This document shows positions 45,636-54,482 of a stretch of DNA of 64,000 nucleotides, piece after piece (the stretch's first letter is position 1; each line of letters opens with the position of its first letter). Position numbers and translations under genes: made by a program. Source of the stretch: Chromobacterium alticapitis (GTDB lineage Bacteria; Pseudomonadota; Gammaproteobacteria; Burkholderiales; Chromobacteriaceae); NCBI RefSeq assembly GCF_002924365.1, contig NZ_PQWB01000017.1, positions 237,289 to 301,288 on the forward strand, in the 5' to 3' direction. A model generated the notes under the pieces. That model saw nothing but the letters and a program-made list of their open reading frames with translations, was not told the DNA's origin and made no database searches.

Positions 45636-47252
45636 TTACAGTCTGAACCGGCCTACCGTCTGGTGCAGCATGGCGGCCTGCTGATCGATGGCGCGCACCG
45701 CCGCCACCGCGTTGCTGACCGAGTTCTGCGTTTCTTCCACCACGCCGGCCACCTGTTCGACATTGCCGGCGATATTGGTGCCGGCCTGGCTTTGCTCGCC
45801 CATGGCCACCACCACGTTGTGCACATGCTCCAGCGCCGTGCTGGCCTGCAGGCTGATGGCCTCCAGCGTGTCGGCCGCCTGTTTCACCTGGTCCACGCCT
45901 GCCTGCACCGCCGGACGGATTTCATCCATGCGGCCGGCCACATTGCCGGTTTCGTCTATCACGGCCTGCACGATATTGCTGATTTCGTCGGTGGCGCTGG
46001 CGGTGCGCTCGGCCAACTTGCGCACCTCGTCCGCCACCACGGCGAAGCCGCGGCCCATTTCCCCGGCGCGGGCGGCCTCGATCGCCGCGTTCAGCGCCAA
46101 GAGATTGGTCTGGTTGGCGATGTCGCGTATGGTCTCGGCGATGCTGCTGATGCTGCGGCTGCGCTCGGCCAGCTGCGCCACCATGTCGCTGGCGCCGTGC
46201 ACCTGATCGGAGATGCGCCGTATGCCGTCGGCGGCGTGGTCGGTCAGCGTCTTGCCGTGGCGCGCCATGTCGGCGGCGTCGCGCGCGCCGGCCTCGGTGT
46301 CGCGCGTGCTGGCGCTGACGTGGTCTATGCTGACCGACAGCTGTTCGATGGCGGCGGCGGCCGAGGTGGTGGAGGCGCTGGCCACGCCGGACACCTCGTG
46401 CACCTTGTCCATGTCCCGAGTCAGCTCGCGGCAAGAGTGGTTGATGCTGGCGGTGGCGCGGCCTATCTCGTCTATCATGCCGCGCAGCTTGCCGCGCATG
46501 TCGCCCATGGCGCCGAGCAGGCTGTCCTGCCCGCCCTTGACCTGGATGTCCACGCTGAGGTCGCCGTCGGCGATGGCTTTCACCACCTGCGCGGCGTAAG
46601 CGGGTTCGCCGCCCAGCGAGTTCAGTATCGAGCGCGACATCCAGCCCACCAGCGCGCCTAGCACCACCACGCAGGCCACGGCCACCGCCAGCAGGGTGCG
46701 CGCCTGCTGCCAGAACAGCTGGTCGATGTCGTCGATGAAAATGCCGGTGCCCACGCTCCAGCCCCAGGGGTCGAAGCGGAACACGCCGTTCAGCTTGGGG
46801 AATTCCTCAGCGCTGTCGCCGCGCTTTGTCTGGATCACCATCACGCCGTAGTGGTCCTTTTGCATGGCATCTTCATAGGCCTGCACCGTGGTGCGGCCGT
46901 CCGGCAGCTTGCTGCCCATGTCCACCTTGCCGACGCGAGCCTTGCTGGGATGGAACAGCACCAGATTGTCGCGGTTGCGGCCGAAGAAATAGATGTCGTC
47001 GACGCGCAGCGCGGACAGGGCGGCGATGGCCTGCTTCTGCGCCTCGGCGCGCGGCATGCCCTGGGTTTCCAATTGCTGGAAATGGCTGAGGGAGTTTTCC
47101 GCCATTTTCAGCAGATGCACGATCTGCTCGCGCTTCTCTTGGTGCAGGGTGGCGCGGGTGGACAGCAGCGCGAGGGTGGAGAGGCCAAGCAGCGCCAGCA
47201 GGCTGGCGGCGATGATGATGATCAGGCGGGTATTCAGCTGCATGTTCGACAC
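45636..47252 (-). CDS. methyl-accepting chemotaxis protein with Cache sensor
   Basis: A 538-residue chemoreceptor. Order: first membrane helix (about 9-29); a periplasmic single-Cache domain (about 35-180) with [20 protein letters not shown] and [15 protein letters not shown]; second membrane helix (about 184-206); a HAMP linker; then the long signalling coiled coil. The conserved hairpin tip reads [20 protein letters not shown]. The C-terminus lacks an obvious CheR-tethering pentapeptide. The ligand is unknown; sCache_2 receptors often sense small carboxylates. Confidence 0.94.
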   Translation of the reverse strand: MSNMQLNTRLIIIIAASLLALLGLSTLALLSTRATLHQEKREQIVHLLKMAENSLSHFQQLETQGMPRAEAQKQAIAALSALRVDDIYFFGRNRDNLVLFHPSKARVGKVDMGSKLPDGRTTVQAYEDAMQKDHYGVMVIQTKRGDSAEEFPKLNGVFRFDPWGWSVGTGIFIDDIDQLFWQQARTLLAVAVACVVVLGALVGWMSRSILNSLGGEPAYAAQVVKAIADGDLSVDIQVKGGQDSLLGAMGDMRGKLRGMIDEIGRATASINHSCRELTRDMDKVHEVSGVASASTTSAAAAIEQLSVSIDHVSASTRDTEAGARDAADMARHGKTLTDHAADGIRRISDQVHGASDMVAQLAERSRSISSIAETIRDIANQTNLLALNAAIEAARAGEMGRGFAVVADEVRKLAERTASATDEISNIVQAVIDETGNVAGRMDEIRPAVQAGVDQVKQAADTLEAISLQASTALEHVHNVVVAMGEQSQAGTNIAGNVEQVAGVVEETQNSVSNAVAAVRAIDQQAAMLHQTVGRFRL

Positions 47253-47392
47253 TCTGTGGGTGGGGACGAATCCGCCGCATGGGCGGAAGCGCCCACGGGC
47301 CCGAAGGCCGCGGGCGCCGACTGATTATGCTTTTTTGTTGTTACAGTCTAGTCGAGAGTCAAAACATCAACATTAGAACTTTCCCGCATATC

Positions 47393-48793
47393 CTACCGCG
47401 GGGAGGCGGCGCAAGGCAGGCGACCGCTGCGGATGGCGGCGTCGAACAGCGCGTAGTCTTTTTCCACCTGGTCGGCGTAGGCCAGGGCGTAATCGGCTAG
47501 CGCCAGATCGAATTTGTCGGACTGTCCCAGGTAGCCGGCGATCTCGGCCGCGCAGCCGCCGGACTTGGCGTGAGCGCGCGCCAGCGTCCAGGCGCAAGCC
47601 TGGCCGTAGCTGGCCAGCTCGTCGGCATTGGCGAAAGTTTCCAGCGCCGGCGCGGCTTTCATGTCGCGCAGCTGGCGCACGTAGAAGTGGCGGTCGTCCG
47701 CGCTGCGGGTCCAGCCCAGGAACAGGTCGCTGGTGGCCTGCATCAGGCGCTGGCCGAACACCACGCGCTTGCCCTGGTTGCCGTGCACACATAGCTGGGT
47801 GAACGGCTCCAGCACCGAGGCGCGGGCCTCTTTCAGCTGCAGGAACAGCGGCTGGTCGTAGTCGTCCTGCAGCAGCAGCACCAAGCAGCGGGTGCCGACG
47901 CTGCCGACGCCCACCACCTTGAACGCCGCGTCCACCAGGCGGAAACGCTGCAGCAGCTCGCGCCGGTCTTCCTTCAAGGTGCCTATGTAATGGTCCAGCA
48001 TGCCCTGTACCTTGGCCAAGCTGTCCGCGCCCAGCCAGTCGTCGCAGGCGGCCAGCGGGCCGTCGTGGTCGTCCAGGTGGAAGATCACCGGCGGGTTGTC
48101 GCGCAGCCGCAGCGCGCCGTCCTCGCTGTCGGTCATTTTGGGCAGCAGCCGCTCCTGGGTTTGGCCGCGCGCCTTGTCGGCCACTTTTTGCAGCTGCTGG
48201 CGCATGTTCTCGTCGGTGGCGCGGGACAGCAATTGGTCGAAACCGACGCGGCAATACCACAGGTCCAGCTGGCTCATTTGCGAGAAGGCCTGCAGACGGC
48301 GGCGGTAGGTGGAGGCCAGCCGCAACACGGTGTCGCGCGCGGCGGTGTCGCCGAAGCCGCGGCCGCGGCAGGCCAGCGCCAGGCTGACTGCCAGCCGCTT
48401 GACGTCCCATTCCCATGGGGCGGGGTGGGTCTCGTCGAAGTCGTTGATGTCGAAGACCAGCTGCCGTTCAGGCGAGGCGAAGAAGCCGTAATTCATCAGG
48501 TGGGCGTCGCCGCAGATTTGCAGGCGCAGGCCGCTGTCCGGGCCGGCGGCCAGATCGGCGGCTTGTATCATGGCCGTGCCGCGGAAGAAGGCGAACGGCG
48601 AGGCGCGCATGCGGGCATAGCGCAGGGGCGCCAGCGCCGGCACGCGGCCTTGCGAGCTGGACTCCACCAAGGCGACCACGTCTCGTTGCGGCGCCAGCGA
48701 GCACTCGGCTTGGCGGGCGCGGGAGCAATGTTGACGGCGGGCTTTGCCGTCGGCGTAGTGTTGTTCGTATTTGAGGTGGGGGACTGTCGACAT
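47393..48793 (-). CDS. DUF2252 family protein
   Basis: A 466-residue cytoplasmic protein of the DUF2252 family, which resembles aminoglycoside-phosphotransferase-type kinases in fold but has no established substrate. Recognisable stretches are MRASPFAFFRGTAMIQAADL, ICGDAHLMNYGFFASPERQ, DINDFDETHPAPWEWDVKRLA and GVGSVGTRC. No signal peptide. It lies upstream of the chemoreceptor gene on the same strand with 140 bases between, so probably separately transcribed. Confidence 0.9.
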   Translation of the reverse strand: MSTVPHLKYEQHYADGKARRQHCSRARQAECSLAPQRDVVALVESSSQGRVPALAPLRYARMRASPFAFFRGTAMIQAADLAAGPDSGLRLQICGDAHLMNYGFFASPERQLVFDINDFDETHPAPWEWDVKRLAVSLALACRGRGFGDTAARDTVLRLASTYRRRLQAFSQMSQLDLWYCRVGFDQLLSRATDENMRQQLQKVADKARGQTQERLLPKMTDSEDGALRLRDNPPVIFHLDDHDGPLAACDDWLGADSLAKVQGMLDHYIGTLKEDRRELLQRFRLVDAAFKVVGVGSVGTRCLVLLLQDDYDQPLFLQLKEARASVLEPFTQLCVHGNQGKRVVFGQRLMQATSDLFLGWTRSADDRHFYVRQLRDMKAAPALETFANADELASYGQACAWTLARAHAKSGGCAAEIAGYLGQSDKFDLALADYALAYADQVEKDYALFDAAIRSGRLPCAASPR

Positions 48794-48871
48794 CTAACGG
48801 GCCTGCGATGGATGAGGAGACGGATAGTGTAAACGTTGCCGCGGGTGGGTTCTGTCTGAAATCGTTCGGCT

Positions 48872-49024
48872 TTACCCACAGATTGTCCTGAAATTATCCA
48901 CACTGTTCACAGGGCGCTGTGGATGAAATCATTTGCCCACAGTCTCCTATTGTTTTATGCACAGAGTTTTCCTGAATTATCCAAGCTGCCCACAGCGCGG
49001 CGGCGATTTGTCGATTTATTCACA
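48872..49024. other. cluster of DnaA-box-like sequences
   Basis: Within about 150 bases there are three exact matches to TTATNCACA: TTATCCACA (48894-48902), TTATGCACA (48955-48963) and TTATTCACA (49016-49024). One-mismatch sites lie at 48872-48880 and, inverted, 48918-48926. Weaker ones lie at 48903-48911, 48933-48941 and 48977-48985. Most point the same way. Several starts are 22 bases apart, and 48886-48912 and 48970-48995 are imperfect direct copies. It fits an initiator-binding locus; dnaA is not in the window. Confidence 0.65.
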
Positions 49025-49379
49025 GCGGCCGGGCGCCGCACTGGCGCAGCAGGCGCTTCCAGGCTGGGCTCAGCGGCAGGCCGTTCAACTCGACTTGCAG
49101 TTTGCTGCCTGCGCCTTGCGGCAGGATATCCACCGCGGTGCCGGAGGCGTCGCTGACCGGGTTGCGCATGCGCAGGCTGTGGCTGCCATCGCTGGCGTCC
49201 TGGCGTTCGATGAAATCGGCGGGGATATGCAGCTTGCCCAGGCCTTTTTGCAGGCAATCGGCGATTTCGGCCGGCGTGCGGCTGGAGGCGAAACCAGGGG
49301 CGGAACCGGCGGCGAACAGCGGTTGCTGAGCGGTCAGGGCCAGAAGGCACAATAGGGCGAGGGGGCGGGACTTGAACAT
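49020..49379 (-). CDS. small secreted protein, function unknown
   Basis: A 119-residue protein with a clear signal peptide (PLALLCLLALTAQQPLFAAG). The mature part has SRTPAEIADCLQKGLGKL, a central strand-rich stretch and a C-terminal WKRLLRQCGARPL. The two mature cysteines could form a disulfide in the periplasm. I do not recognise a family. Its stop codon lies inside the last perfect DnaA-box of the adjacent cluster. Confidence 0.7.
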   Translation of the reverse strand: MFKSRPLALLCLLALTAQQPLFAAGSAPGFASSRTPAEIADCLQKGLGKLHIPADFIERQDASDGSHSLRMRNPVSDASGTAVDILPQGAGSKLQVELNGLPLSPAWKRLLRQCGARPL

Positions 49380-49472
49380 CGAATGCGGCGCTGCGGTTGG
49401 TGGGCAATGCCGTTTGGTGCGCCTGCCGCCGCCATCGGTTCCGGCCGCGGCGGCGGCAAGTGTTAAGCGATG

Positions 49473-49949
49473 TTACGCGAAACGGTCGCCGGGTTGACAG
49501 CGGCGCAGGAAGGCCAGCATGTCGGCCACGCGAGCTTCGCCTTCGGCCGGCGCCCAGGCGGCCATCTCGGCCGCGGACTGCGGCAGATAGGGGCCGCGCT
49601 TGATTTCGAACACCACGCTGCCCGGTTCCAGCGAAATCACCGAGTGCCAGGCGCCGGCGGGCATCTCGAACACGCGCGCGCCGCCCTCGCCCAGGCGATG
49701 GCGGGCGACGACGGTTTCGCCGGCGGCGTCGAACTCTATCCAGTCCAACGCGCCAGCCAGCATGATCAACAGCTCGGGGCTGTTGGCGTGGCGGTGCGGG
49801 CGCACGTAGGTATCCGGCTCCATGGCGATGGCCAGGCGCTGGATGTCGTCCTCCAGTTGTTCGTGCAAATTGTGGTGGGCGCGCAGGCGCGGCGCGGCGG
49901 CGGCCTTGGCGGATAGTTCGGCCAGAGTTTCGTTGGTTAGGGTTTTCAT
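49473..49949 (-). CDS. WbuC family cupin-fold metalloprotein
   Basis: A 158-residue cupin resembling WbuC, which is found in some O-antigen loci and elsewhere with unknown activity. The N-terminal helix MKTLTNETLAELSAKAAAAPRLRAHHNLHE is family-typical by pattern (Pro-Arg-Leu-Arg then His-Asn-Leu-His). YVRPHRH supplies metal-binding histidines, and PAGAWHSV with EPGSVVFEIKRGPYLP completes the barrel. No polysaccharide genes are adjacent. The much longer open frame (to 50933) is antisense to the retropepsin gene. Confidence 0.87.
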   Translation of the reverse strand: MKTLTNETLAELSAKAAAAPRLRAHHNLHEQLEDDIQRLAIAMEPDTYVRPHRHANSPELLIMLAGALDWIEFDAAGETVVARHRLGEGGARVFEMPAGAWHSVISLEPGSVVFEIKRGPYLPQSAAEMAAWAPAEGEARVADMLAFLRRCQPGDRFA

Positions 49950-50174
49950 GTGTTTGGCAAAACGCGCTTGTGAGGCAAAGGGGGAGATTATCGCGTGAAA
50001 TGAGAGGGATGTCTGATATCGCGATAGCGGAGGCGGCAACAAGGAAGAAGCGCGCGGGAAAATTTCAATTAATGATCTTGGCATTGAAAATGCCACATGA
50101 AGAACAATTTGAGTGTGAGCCGCTCCGTCTCCGCGAGACGAGCAAATTTCACGCAGGCCTGAGCGGAGGGGCGC

Positions 50175-51143
50175 GTGCCAATAAAAATGCAGAGGAACAT
50201 CAAATTGAAAGCAAATACAAATGTGCTGCTGGCGCTGTTGGCTGGCGTTTTCGGTTTTGCCTCCCCGGCGCAGTCTGCGACAAGCGCAACCGATTCGGCG
50301 CAGGCCCCGTTCAGCGTGCCCTTGACGAAGCAAGCCAATGGCTTTGTCGCGGTCAAGGCGCGGCTCAATGGCGTGGATGGTCGCTTCTTGCTTGATAGCG
50401 GCGCGTCGATGACCTGCGTGGACCGCAAGCAGGCGGCCCGTTTCGGTTTGGAAAATGAAGGGACAGCGCAAACCTCGCATGGGTCCGCCGGGGCAACGGA
50501 GATAAAGCGGGTAGCCGACAAGCAGTTGGAATGGGGCGGCAGATTGGCGGCAGACAAGTTGGCGGTGTATCTGACGGATTTCGACGCGATCAACCAAGGC
50601 TTGGCCGAGGAAGGGATTGCCGCGGTGGACGGCGTCATCGGCATGGATGTGCTGTCCGCGCAACATGCGGTGCTGGATTATGGACAACAGCAGTTGCGCT
50701 TGCGAAATGATGCCGCGCCGGCAGAGGCTTTTGATCGCTTGCCTCTGACGTCGCTGGGCGGCAAGCAACTGATGGTGGAGGGGGTGATCAACGGCGTGAA
50801 AGGGCGCTTCATCATCGATACCGCAGCGGGCGGAACATTCGCCACCGATGACGCGCACGCCGACAAGTTTCATCTGATCCGGCAAGCTGGCGCGGATCAG
50901 GTTCATGGCGTCGGCGGCAGCGTCGAAAGTCATTTTTACTTATTGGACAACTTGCAGCTGGGTCCGCGTTTCACGCTACGGCAGCAGAAGGTGGTGACCT
51001 TGGATTTGGCCGGAGTGAACGCCTCCTTGAAAGCCAAAGGGCTGGCGGAGGTGGATGGCTTGCTTGGCGCCAATGTGCTGAACCAGGGGGAGGCCGTTTT
51101 TGACATCGGGCAACAGGCTTTGCAGCTCAAGCCGTTGATTTGA
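50175..51143 (+). CDS. duplicated retropepsin-like aspartic protease family protein
   Basis: A 322-residue secreted protein: signal segment VLLALLAGVFGFASPAQSA, then two tandem retropepsin-like halves. Half one (about 55-180) has FLLDSGAS with Asp74 and GVIGMDVL. Half two (about 190-320) has FIIDTAAG with Asp215 and GLLGANVL. The first has a normal DSG site; the second reads DTA, losing the conserved glycine. GTG 50175 is preferred because GGAGGG lies five bases upstream; ATG 50187 lacks one. A hairpin (50126-50140) lies in the leader. Confidence 0.85.
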   Translation: MPIKMQRNIKLKANTNVLLALLAGVFGFASPAQSATSATDSAQAPFSVPLTKQANGFVAVKARLNGVDGRFLLDSGASMTCVDRKQAARFGLENEGTAQTSHGSAGATEIKRVADKQLEWGGRLAADKLAVYLTDFDAINQGLAEEGIAAVDGVIGMDVLSAQHAVLDYGQQQLRLRNDAAPAEAFDRLPLTSLGGKQLMVEGVINGVKGRFIIDTAAGGTFATDDAHADKFHLIRQAGADQVHGVGGSVESHFYLLDNLQLGPRFTLRQQKVVTLDLAGVNASLKAKGLAEVDGLLGANVLNQGEAVFDIGQQALQLKPLI

Positions 51144-51161
51144 TTTTGTGCCTGAGCCGGG

Positions 51162-51182
51162 CGGCCCTTCGGGGCCGTTTTT
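51162..51182 (+). terminator. Rho-independent terminator after retropepsin-like gene
   Basis: CGGCCC (51162-51167) pairs with GGGCCG (51172-51177) around TTCG, followed by TTTTT. Confidence 0.88.
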
Positions 51183-51334
51183 CGCCCCCGGCTTCCCGCA
51201 GAAATAGCCGCTGCCGCAATGAAAGACGACGGGTTCTGATTCTCCCGGCGGCAAAAAACGGTAGCGCATCTCAGCGCTGACGCGCCGAAGCAGATCTCAG
51301 GATATGCGGCGCGCGGAGGCTTTGCCGGCAACGG

Positions 51335-51369
51335 GTAGCGCGGGGTGGCCATGGGCCAACCCGCGCTAC
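51335..51369. repeat. REP-like palindromic element
   Basis: Two 16-base arms, 51335-51350 (GTAGCGCGGGGTGGCC) and 51354-51369 (GGCCAACCCGCGCTAC), are complementary with one mismatch around an ATG centre. Such intergenic palindromes are typically dispersed in many copies. It lies in the 333-base non-coding gap between two convergent genes. Confidence 0.6.
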
Positions 51370-51435
51370 GGAACTGGATAAGGGGATGATTCGGCGGGAA
51401 CCCGCTGGGAGGCTTAGATCCACGCCGCCAGCAGC

Positions 51436-51474
51436 CCCCTCTCCTCTTGAGGGAGAGGGGCCGGGGGAGAGGGG
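51436..51474. repeat. G/C-rich intergenic repeat with inverted and direct copies
   Basis: CCCCTCTCC (51436-51444) pairs with GGAGAGGGG (51452-51460), and GGGAGAGGGG is repeated at 51451-51460 and 51465-51474. Sequences of this kind are widespread intergenic repeats in proteobacteria. Here it also lies just 3' of proA and could act in its termination. Confidence 0.5.
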
Positions 51475-51476
51475 TC

Positions 51477-52736
51477 TTATTGTCGTACCTGCCCATCCCC
51501 GAGCACGATCCACTTCTGGCTGGTCAGGCCGTTGAGGCCGACCGGGCCGCGGGCGTGGATCTTGTCGGTGGAGATGCCGATCTCGGCGCCCAGGCCGTAT
51601 TCGAAACCGTCGGCGAAGCGGGTGGAGGCGTTGACCATCACGCTGGCGGAGTCCACCTCGCGCAGGAAGCGGCGCGCGCGGCCATAGTCTTCGGTGACGA
51701 TGGCGTCGGTGTGGTGGCTACCCCACTCGTTGATGTGCTCGATCGCGTCATCCATGTCCTTGACCACCTTGACCGCCAGGATGGGCGCCAAGTATTCGGT
51801 GGCCCAGTCTGCCTCGCTGGCCGGCGCGACCTTGTCGCCCAGGATGATGCGGGTGCGTTCGCAGCCGCGCAGCGCCACGCCTTTTTCCCAATAGGCCTCG
51901 GCCAGGCGCGGCAGCATGAATTCGGCGAAGGCCGTATGCACCAGCAGCGTTTCCATGGTGTTGCAGGTGCCATAGCGGTGGGTTTTGGCGTTCAGCGCGA
52001 TGTTGAAAGCCTTGTCCGGATTGGCGGTGTCGTCGATGTAGACATGGCAGTTGCCGTCCAGGTGCTTGATCACAGGCACGCGCGCCTCGGCGCTGATGCG
52101 CGCGATCAGCCCCTTGCCGCCGCGCGGCACGATCACGTCCACGTATTCCGGCATGGCGATCAGTTCTCCCACCGCGGCGCGGTCCGTGGTTTCCAGCACC
52201 TGCACCGCCTCAACCGGCAGTCCGGCCACGCGCAGGCCTTCGTGCACGCAGGCGGCGATGGCCTGGTTGCTGTGGAAAGCCTCGGAGCCGCCGCGCAGGA
52301 TGGTGGCGTTGCCGGACTTCAGACACAGGCCGGCGGCGTCGGCGGTGACGTTGGGGCGCGCTTCGTAGATGATGCCCACCACGCCCAGCGGCACGCGCAT
52401 CTTGCCCAGCTGGATGCCCGAAGGGCGGTAGCTCATCTCGCTGACTTCGCCCACCGGGTCCGCCAGCGCGGCGATCTGGCGCAGGCCTTCGGCCATGGCC
52501 TGCACGCCCTTGGCGCTGAGGGTCAGCCGGTCCAGCATCGCCTCTTCCAGGCCGGCCGCGCGCGCGGCGTCAAGGTCCGCCTGGTTGGCGGCCAGCAGCT
52601 TGTCCTGATCGCGAATGATGGCGTCGGCGATGGTCATCAGCGCGGCGTTTTTCTGTTGGGTGTCGGCGCGGGCCAGCAGCCGCGACGCCTTGCGCGCGGC
52701 CTTGCCCAGTTGCTGCATGTATTGCTTGACGTTCAT
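51477..52736 (-). CDS. proA: glutamate-5-semialdehyde dehydrogenase (gamma-glutamyl phosphate reductase)
   Basis: NADPH-dependent reductase of the proline pathway. From ATG 52736 it is 419 residues, normal for ProA. Visible features are [25 protein letters not shown] (cofactor region), [23 protein letters not shown], and the catalytic-cysteine region [44 protein letters not shown] lies near the end. The proB partner is not adjacent. The frame is open to 52799 but lacks family similarity there. Confidence 0.96.
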   Translation of the reverse strand: MNVKQYMQQLGKAARKASRLLARADTQQKNAALMTIADAIIRDQDKLLAANQADLDAARAAGLEEAMLDRLTLSAKGVQAMAEGLRQIAALADPVGEVSEMSYRPSGIQLGKMRVPLGVVGIIYEARPNVTADAAGLCLKSGNATILRGGSEAFHSNQAIAACVHEGLRVAGLPVEAVQVLETTDRAAVGELIAMPEYVDVIVPRGGKGLIARISAEARVPVIKHLDGNCHVYIDDTANPDKAFNIALNAKTHRYGTCNTMETLLVHTAFAEFMLPRLAEAYWEKGVALRGCERTRIILGDKVAPASEADWATEYLAPILAVKVVKDMDDAIEHINEWGSHHTDAIVTEDYGRARRFLREVDSASVMVNASTRFADGFEYGLGAEIGISTDKIHARGPVGLNGLTSQKWIVLGDGQVRQ

Positions 52737-52828
52737 GACGGATGGCCCTGGTTTCAGTCGATTTATGGATTGTTTGCAGCTTAAACCAAAGCCGGACAAG
52801 GAGCCAGCGGTCGGCTGCGGTGGATTGG

Positions 52829-54421
52829 CTATTGTCCGGCAGGCGGTTCGCGCCAGCGCTCGGCCGGCACCAGCACCGGGGCGGACGGCTGTTCGACGAA
52901 GTGCGGCGACATGATCTGCACCCCGAACTCATTGAAGGCGTCCACGATCTGGGCGTGCAGTTGATCGCGCAGCCGCGGCGGCAGCGCGTCCGGCAGCGCC
53001 TTGGCCTGCAGCTCGTATTCGATGTAGAAATCCTGCAGCGCCAGCTTGCGCACTTGCGGCGGGGTGGACGGGTCTATGCCGGGCGTGCGCCGCGCCGCCA
53101 ACTCCAGCAGCGCCTCCACCTGCCGCCACGGGGTGTCGTAGCCTATGGTGACGCGGGTGGCGATCATCGGACCGGCCGCCTCGCGGTGGCGGCTGTAGTT
53201 GTTGACCTGGCCGCCCACCGCCACCGCGTTGGGGATGGTGATTTCGTAGCCCTGGCCGGTGATCAGCTTGGTGGACAGCGCGGACAGCTCGCTGACGGTG
53301 CCCTCCACCTCGCCTATCTTGACGTAGTCGCCGGGCCGCAGCGCGCGGGCGTAGATCAGCACCAGGCCGCTCATCGCATGGTTCATCAGGCCGGCCGAGC
53401 CCAGGGTGACCATCAGGCCGAAGAACACGCTGACGCCCTTGAAGGCGTCGCTGCCGGCGCCGGGCAGGTAGGGATAGGCGACGATCAGCGCGAACAGCCA
53501 CAGGATGAAGGCCGCCAGCCGGCGCGTGGCGCCCACGGTTTCGGCGTGCAGGCCAGGCAGTTCCAGCTGGCCGCGCTCCACGGCGCGGAACAGCAGCATC
53601 AGCGCGCGGCTGGCCAGCCGGGTCAAGAGGAAGATCACCGCCACGCTGGCGAGGCCGGGCAGGGCGGACAGGATGTCGTCGGCCAGGGTGGACAGCAGCT
53701 GCCACAGCGACTGGCCGAGCTTGCGGCCCAGCGGCCGCGTGGCGGGAAAGCGGCCCAGGGTGTAGCTGAGCCAGACGTAGCCGGCCACCAGGGCGGATAG
53801 CAGCGCGGTGATGTCCACCAACTGGCACTCGGCCGCGCGCAGAAAACGCACCACGTCGAAACGGCCGGCCAGCCAGGGCAGCCGGCCCAGCGGCTGCCGT
53901 TCCAGCCGCCGGCGGGAGGCGGCGCGGAAACGGGCGATCAGCGTCAGGGAGGCGATGAACAGCGCGGCGGCCAGTAGCGCCAGCAGCACAGCCTTGGCCA
54001 TTTGCTCGGGCGAGCGCTGCTCCAGAGCCAGCAGGCGTAAATCGTTCAGCCGCGCCTGCGCGCGCGCGGCGGCCTGCTCCAGCGTCAGCTGGTCGCCGGG
54101 GTCCAGATCGCCGTCCAGCAGGGTGAACAGCGGCTTGCCGTTGATGCTGAGCGCCATGCCGCGCAGGCGCGGATCGGCCAGCGGCGCGGCCTTGACCGGT
54201 TGCGCCAGGTCGGGAGCCTCCAGCTCGCGTATGCGCTCCAGGGTACGCTGCAGGCGCTGTTCCGGCGTCAGCCCGGCCTGTCGCGCCAGAAAGACGAAGA
54301 CGGGCCGGTTATCCAGCTCCAGCGTGCGCGCGGAATCGGCAGGGGACGGATTGGCGCGCGGCTCGGCGGCCAGGGCCGGCAGGCACAGCAAGAACAGCAG
54401 GCAGAAGCGGAGCAGGGTCAT
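52829..54421 (-). CDS. mechanosensitive ion channel family protein (MscS-like)
   Basis: A 530-residue membrane channel that opens on membrane tension during hypo-osmotic shock. Signal peptide ([18 protein letters not shown]), a periplasmic helical segment to about residue 140, and five or six membrane helices. The MscS pore helix region [21 protein letters not shown] is followed by the beta domain [21 protein letters not shown] and a C-terminal alpha/beta domain. Larger than E. coli MscS because of the N-terminal extension. It lies upstream of proA on the same strand. Confidence 0.92.
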   Translation of the reverse strand: MTLLRFCLLFLLCLPALAAEPRANPSPADSARTLELDNRPVFVFLARQAGLTPEQRLQRTLERIRELEAPDLAQPVKAAPLADPRLRGMALSINGKPLFTLLDGDLDPGDQLTLEQAAARAQARLNDLRLLALEQRSPEQMAKAVLLALLAAALFIASLTLIARFRAASRRRLERQPLGRLPWLAGRFDVVRFLRAAECQLVDITALLSALVAGYVWLSYTLGRFPATRPLGRKLGQSLWQLLSTLADDILSALPGLASVAVIFLLTRLASRALMLLFRAVERGQLELPGLHAETVGATRRLAAFILWLFALIVAYPYLPGAGSDAFKGVSVFFGLMVTLGSAGLMNHAMSGLVLIYARALRPGDYVKIGEVEGTVSELSALSTKLITGQGYEITIPNAVAVGGQVNNYSRHREAAGPMIATRVTIGYDTPWRQVEALLELAARRTPGIDPSTPPQVRKLALQDFYIEYELQAKALPDALPPRLRDQLHAQIVDAFNEFGVQIMSPHFVEQPSAPVLVPAERWREPPAGQ

Positions 54422-54482
54422 GATTTCTCCATGACGTTTGGTTTGGCTCCATCATCGCACGGTGCCGGCCGCTTGGCACGGT

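Noticed and set aside
47253-47392. A sigma-28 promoter before the chemoreceptor gene
   Set aside because: An AAAGTT-like element is present on the minus strand, but the GCCGATAA-type partner at the right spacing is missing.
48872-49024. Calling the DnaA-box cluster the chromosomal oriC
   Set aside because: No dnaA, dnaN, gyrB, rpmH or parAB genes are nearby, and flanking genes mostly converge on the region rather than diverge from it. A titration or regulatory locus fits better without genome skew data.
49950-50933. N-terminal extension of the WbuC-like protein through the retropepsin locus
   Set aside because: The cupin family begins at the ATG at 49949; the extension is antisense to a gene with a ribosome site, signal peptide and active-site motifs.
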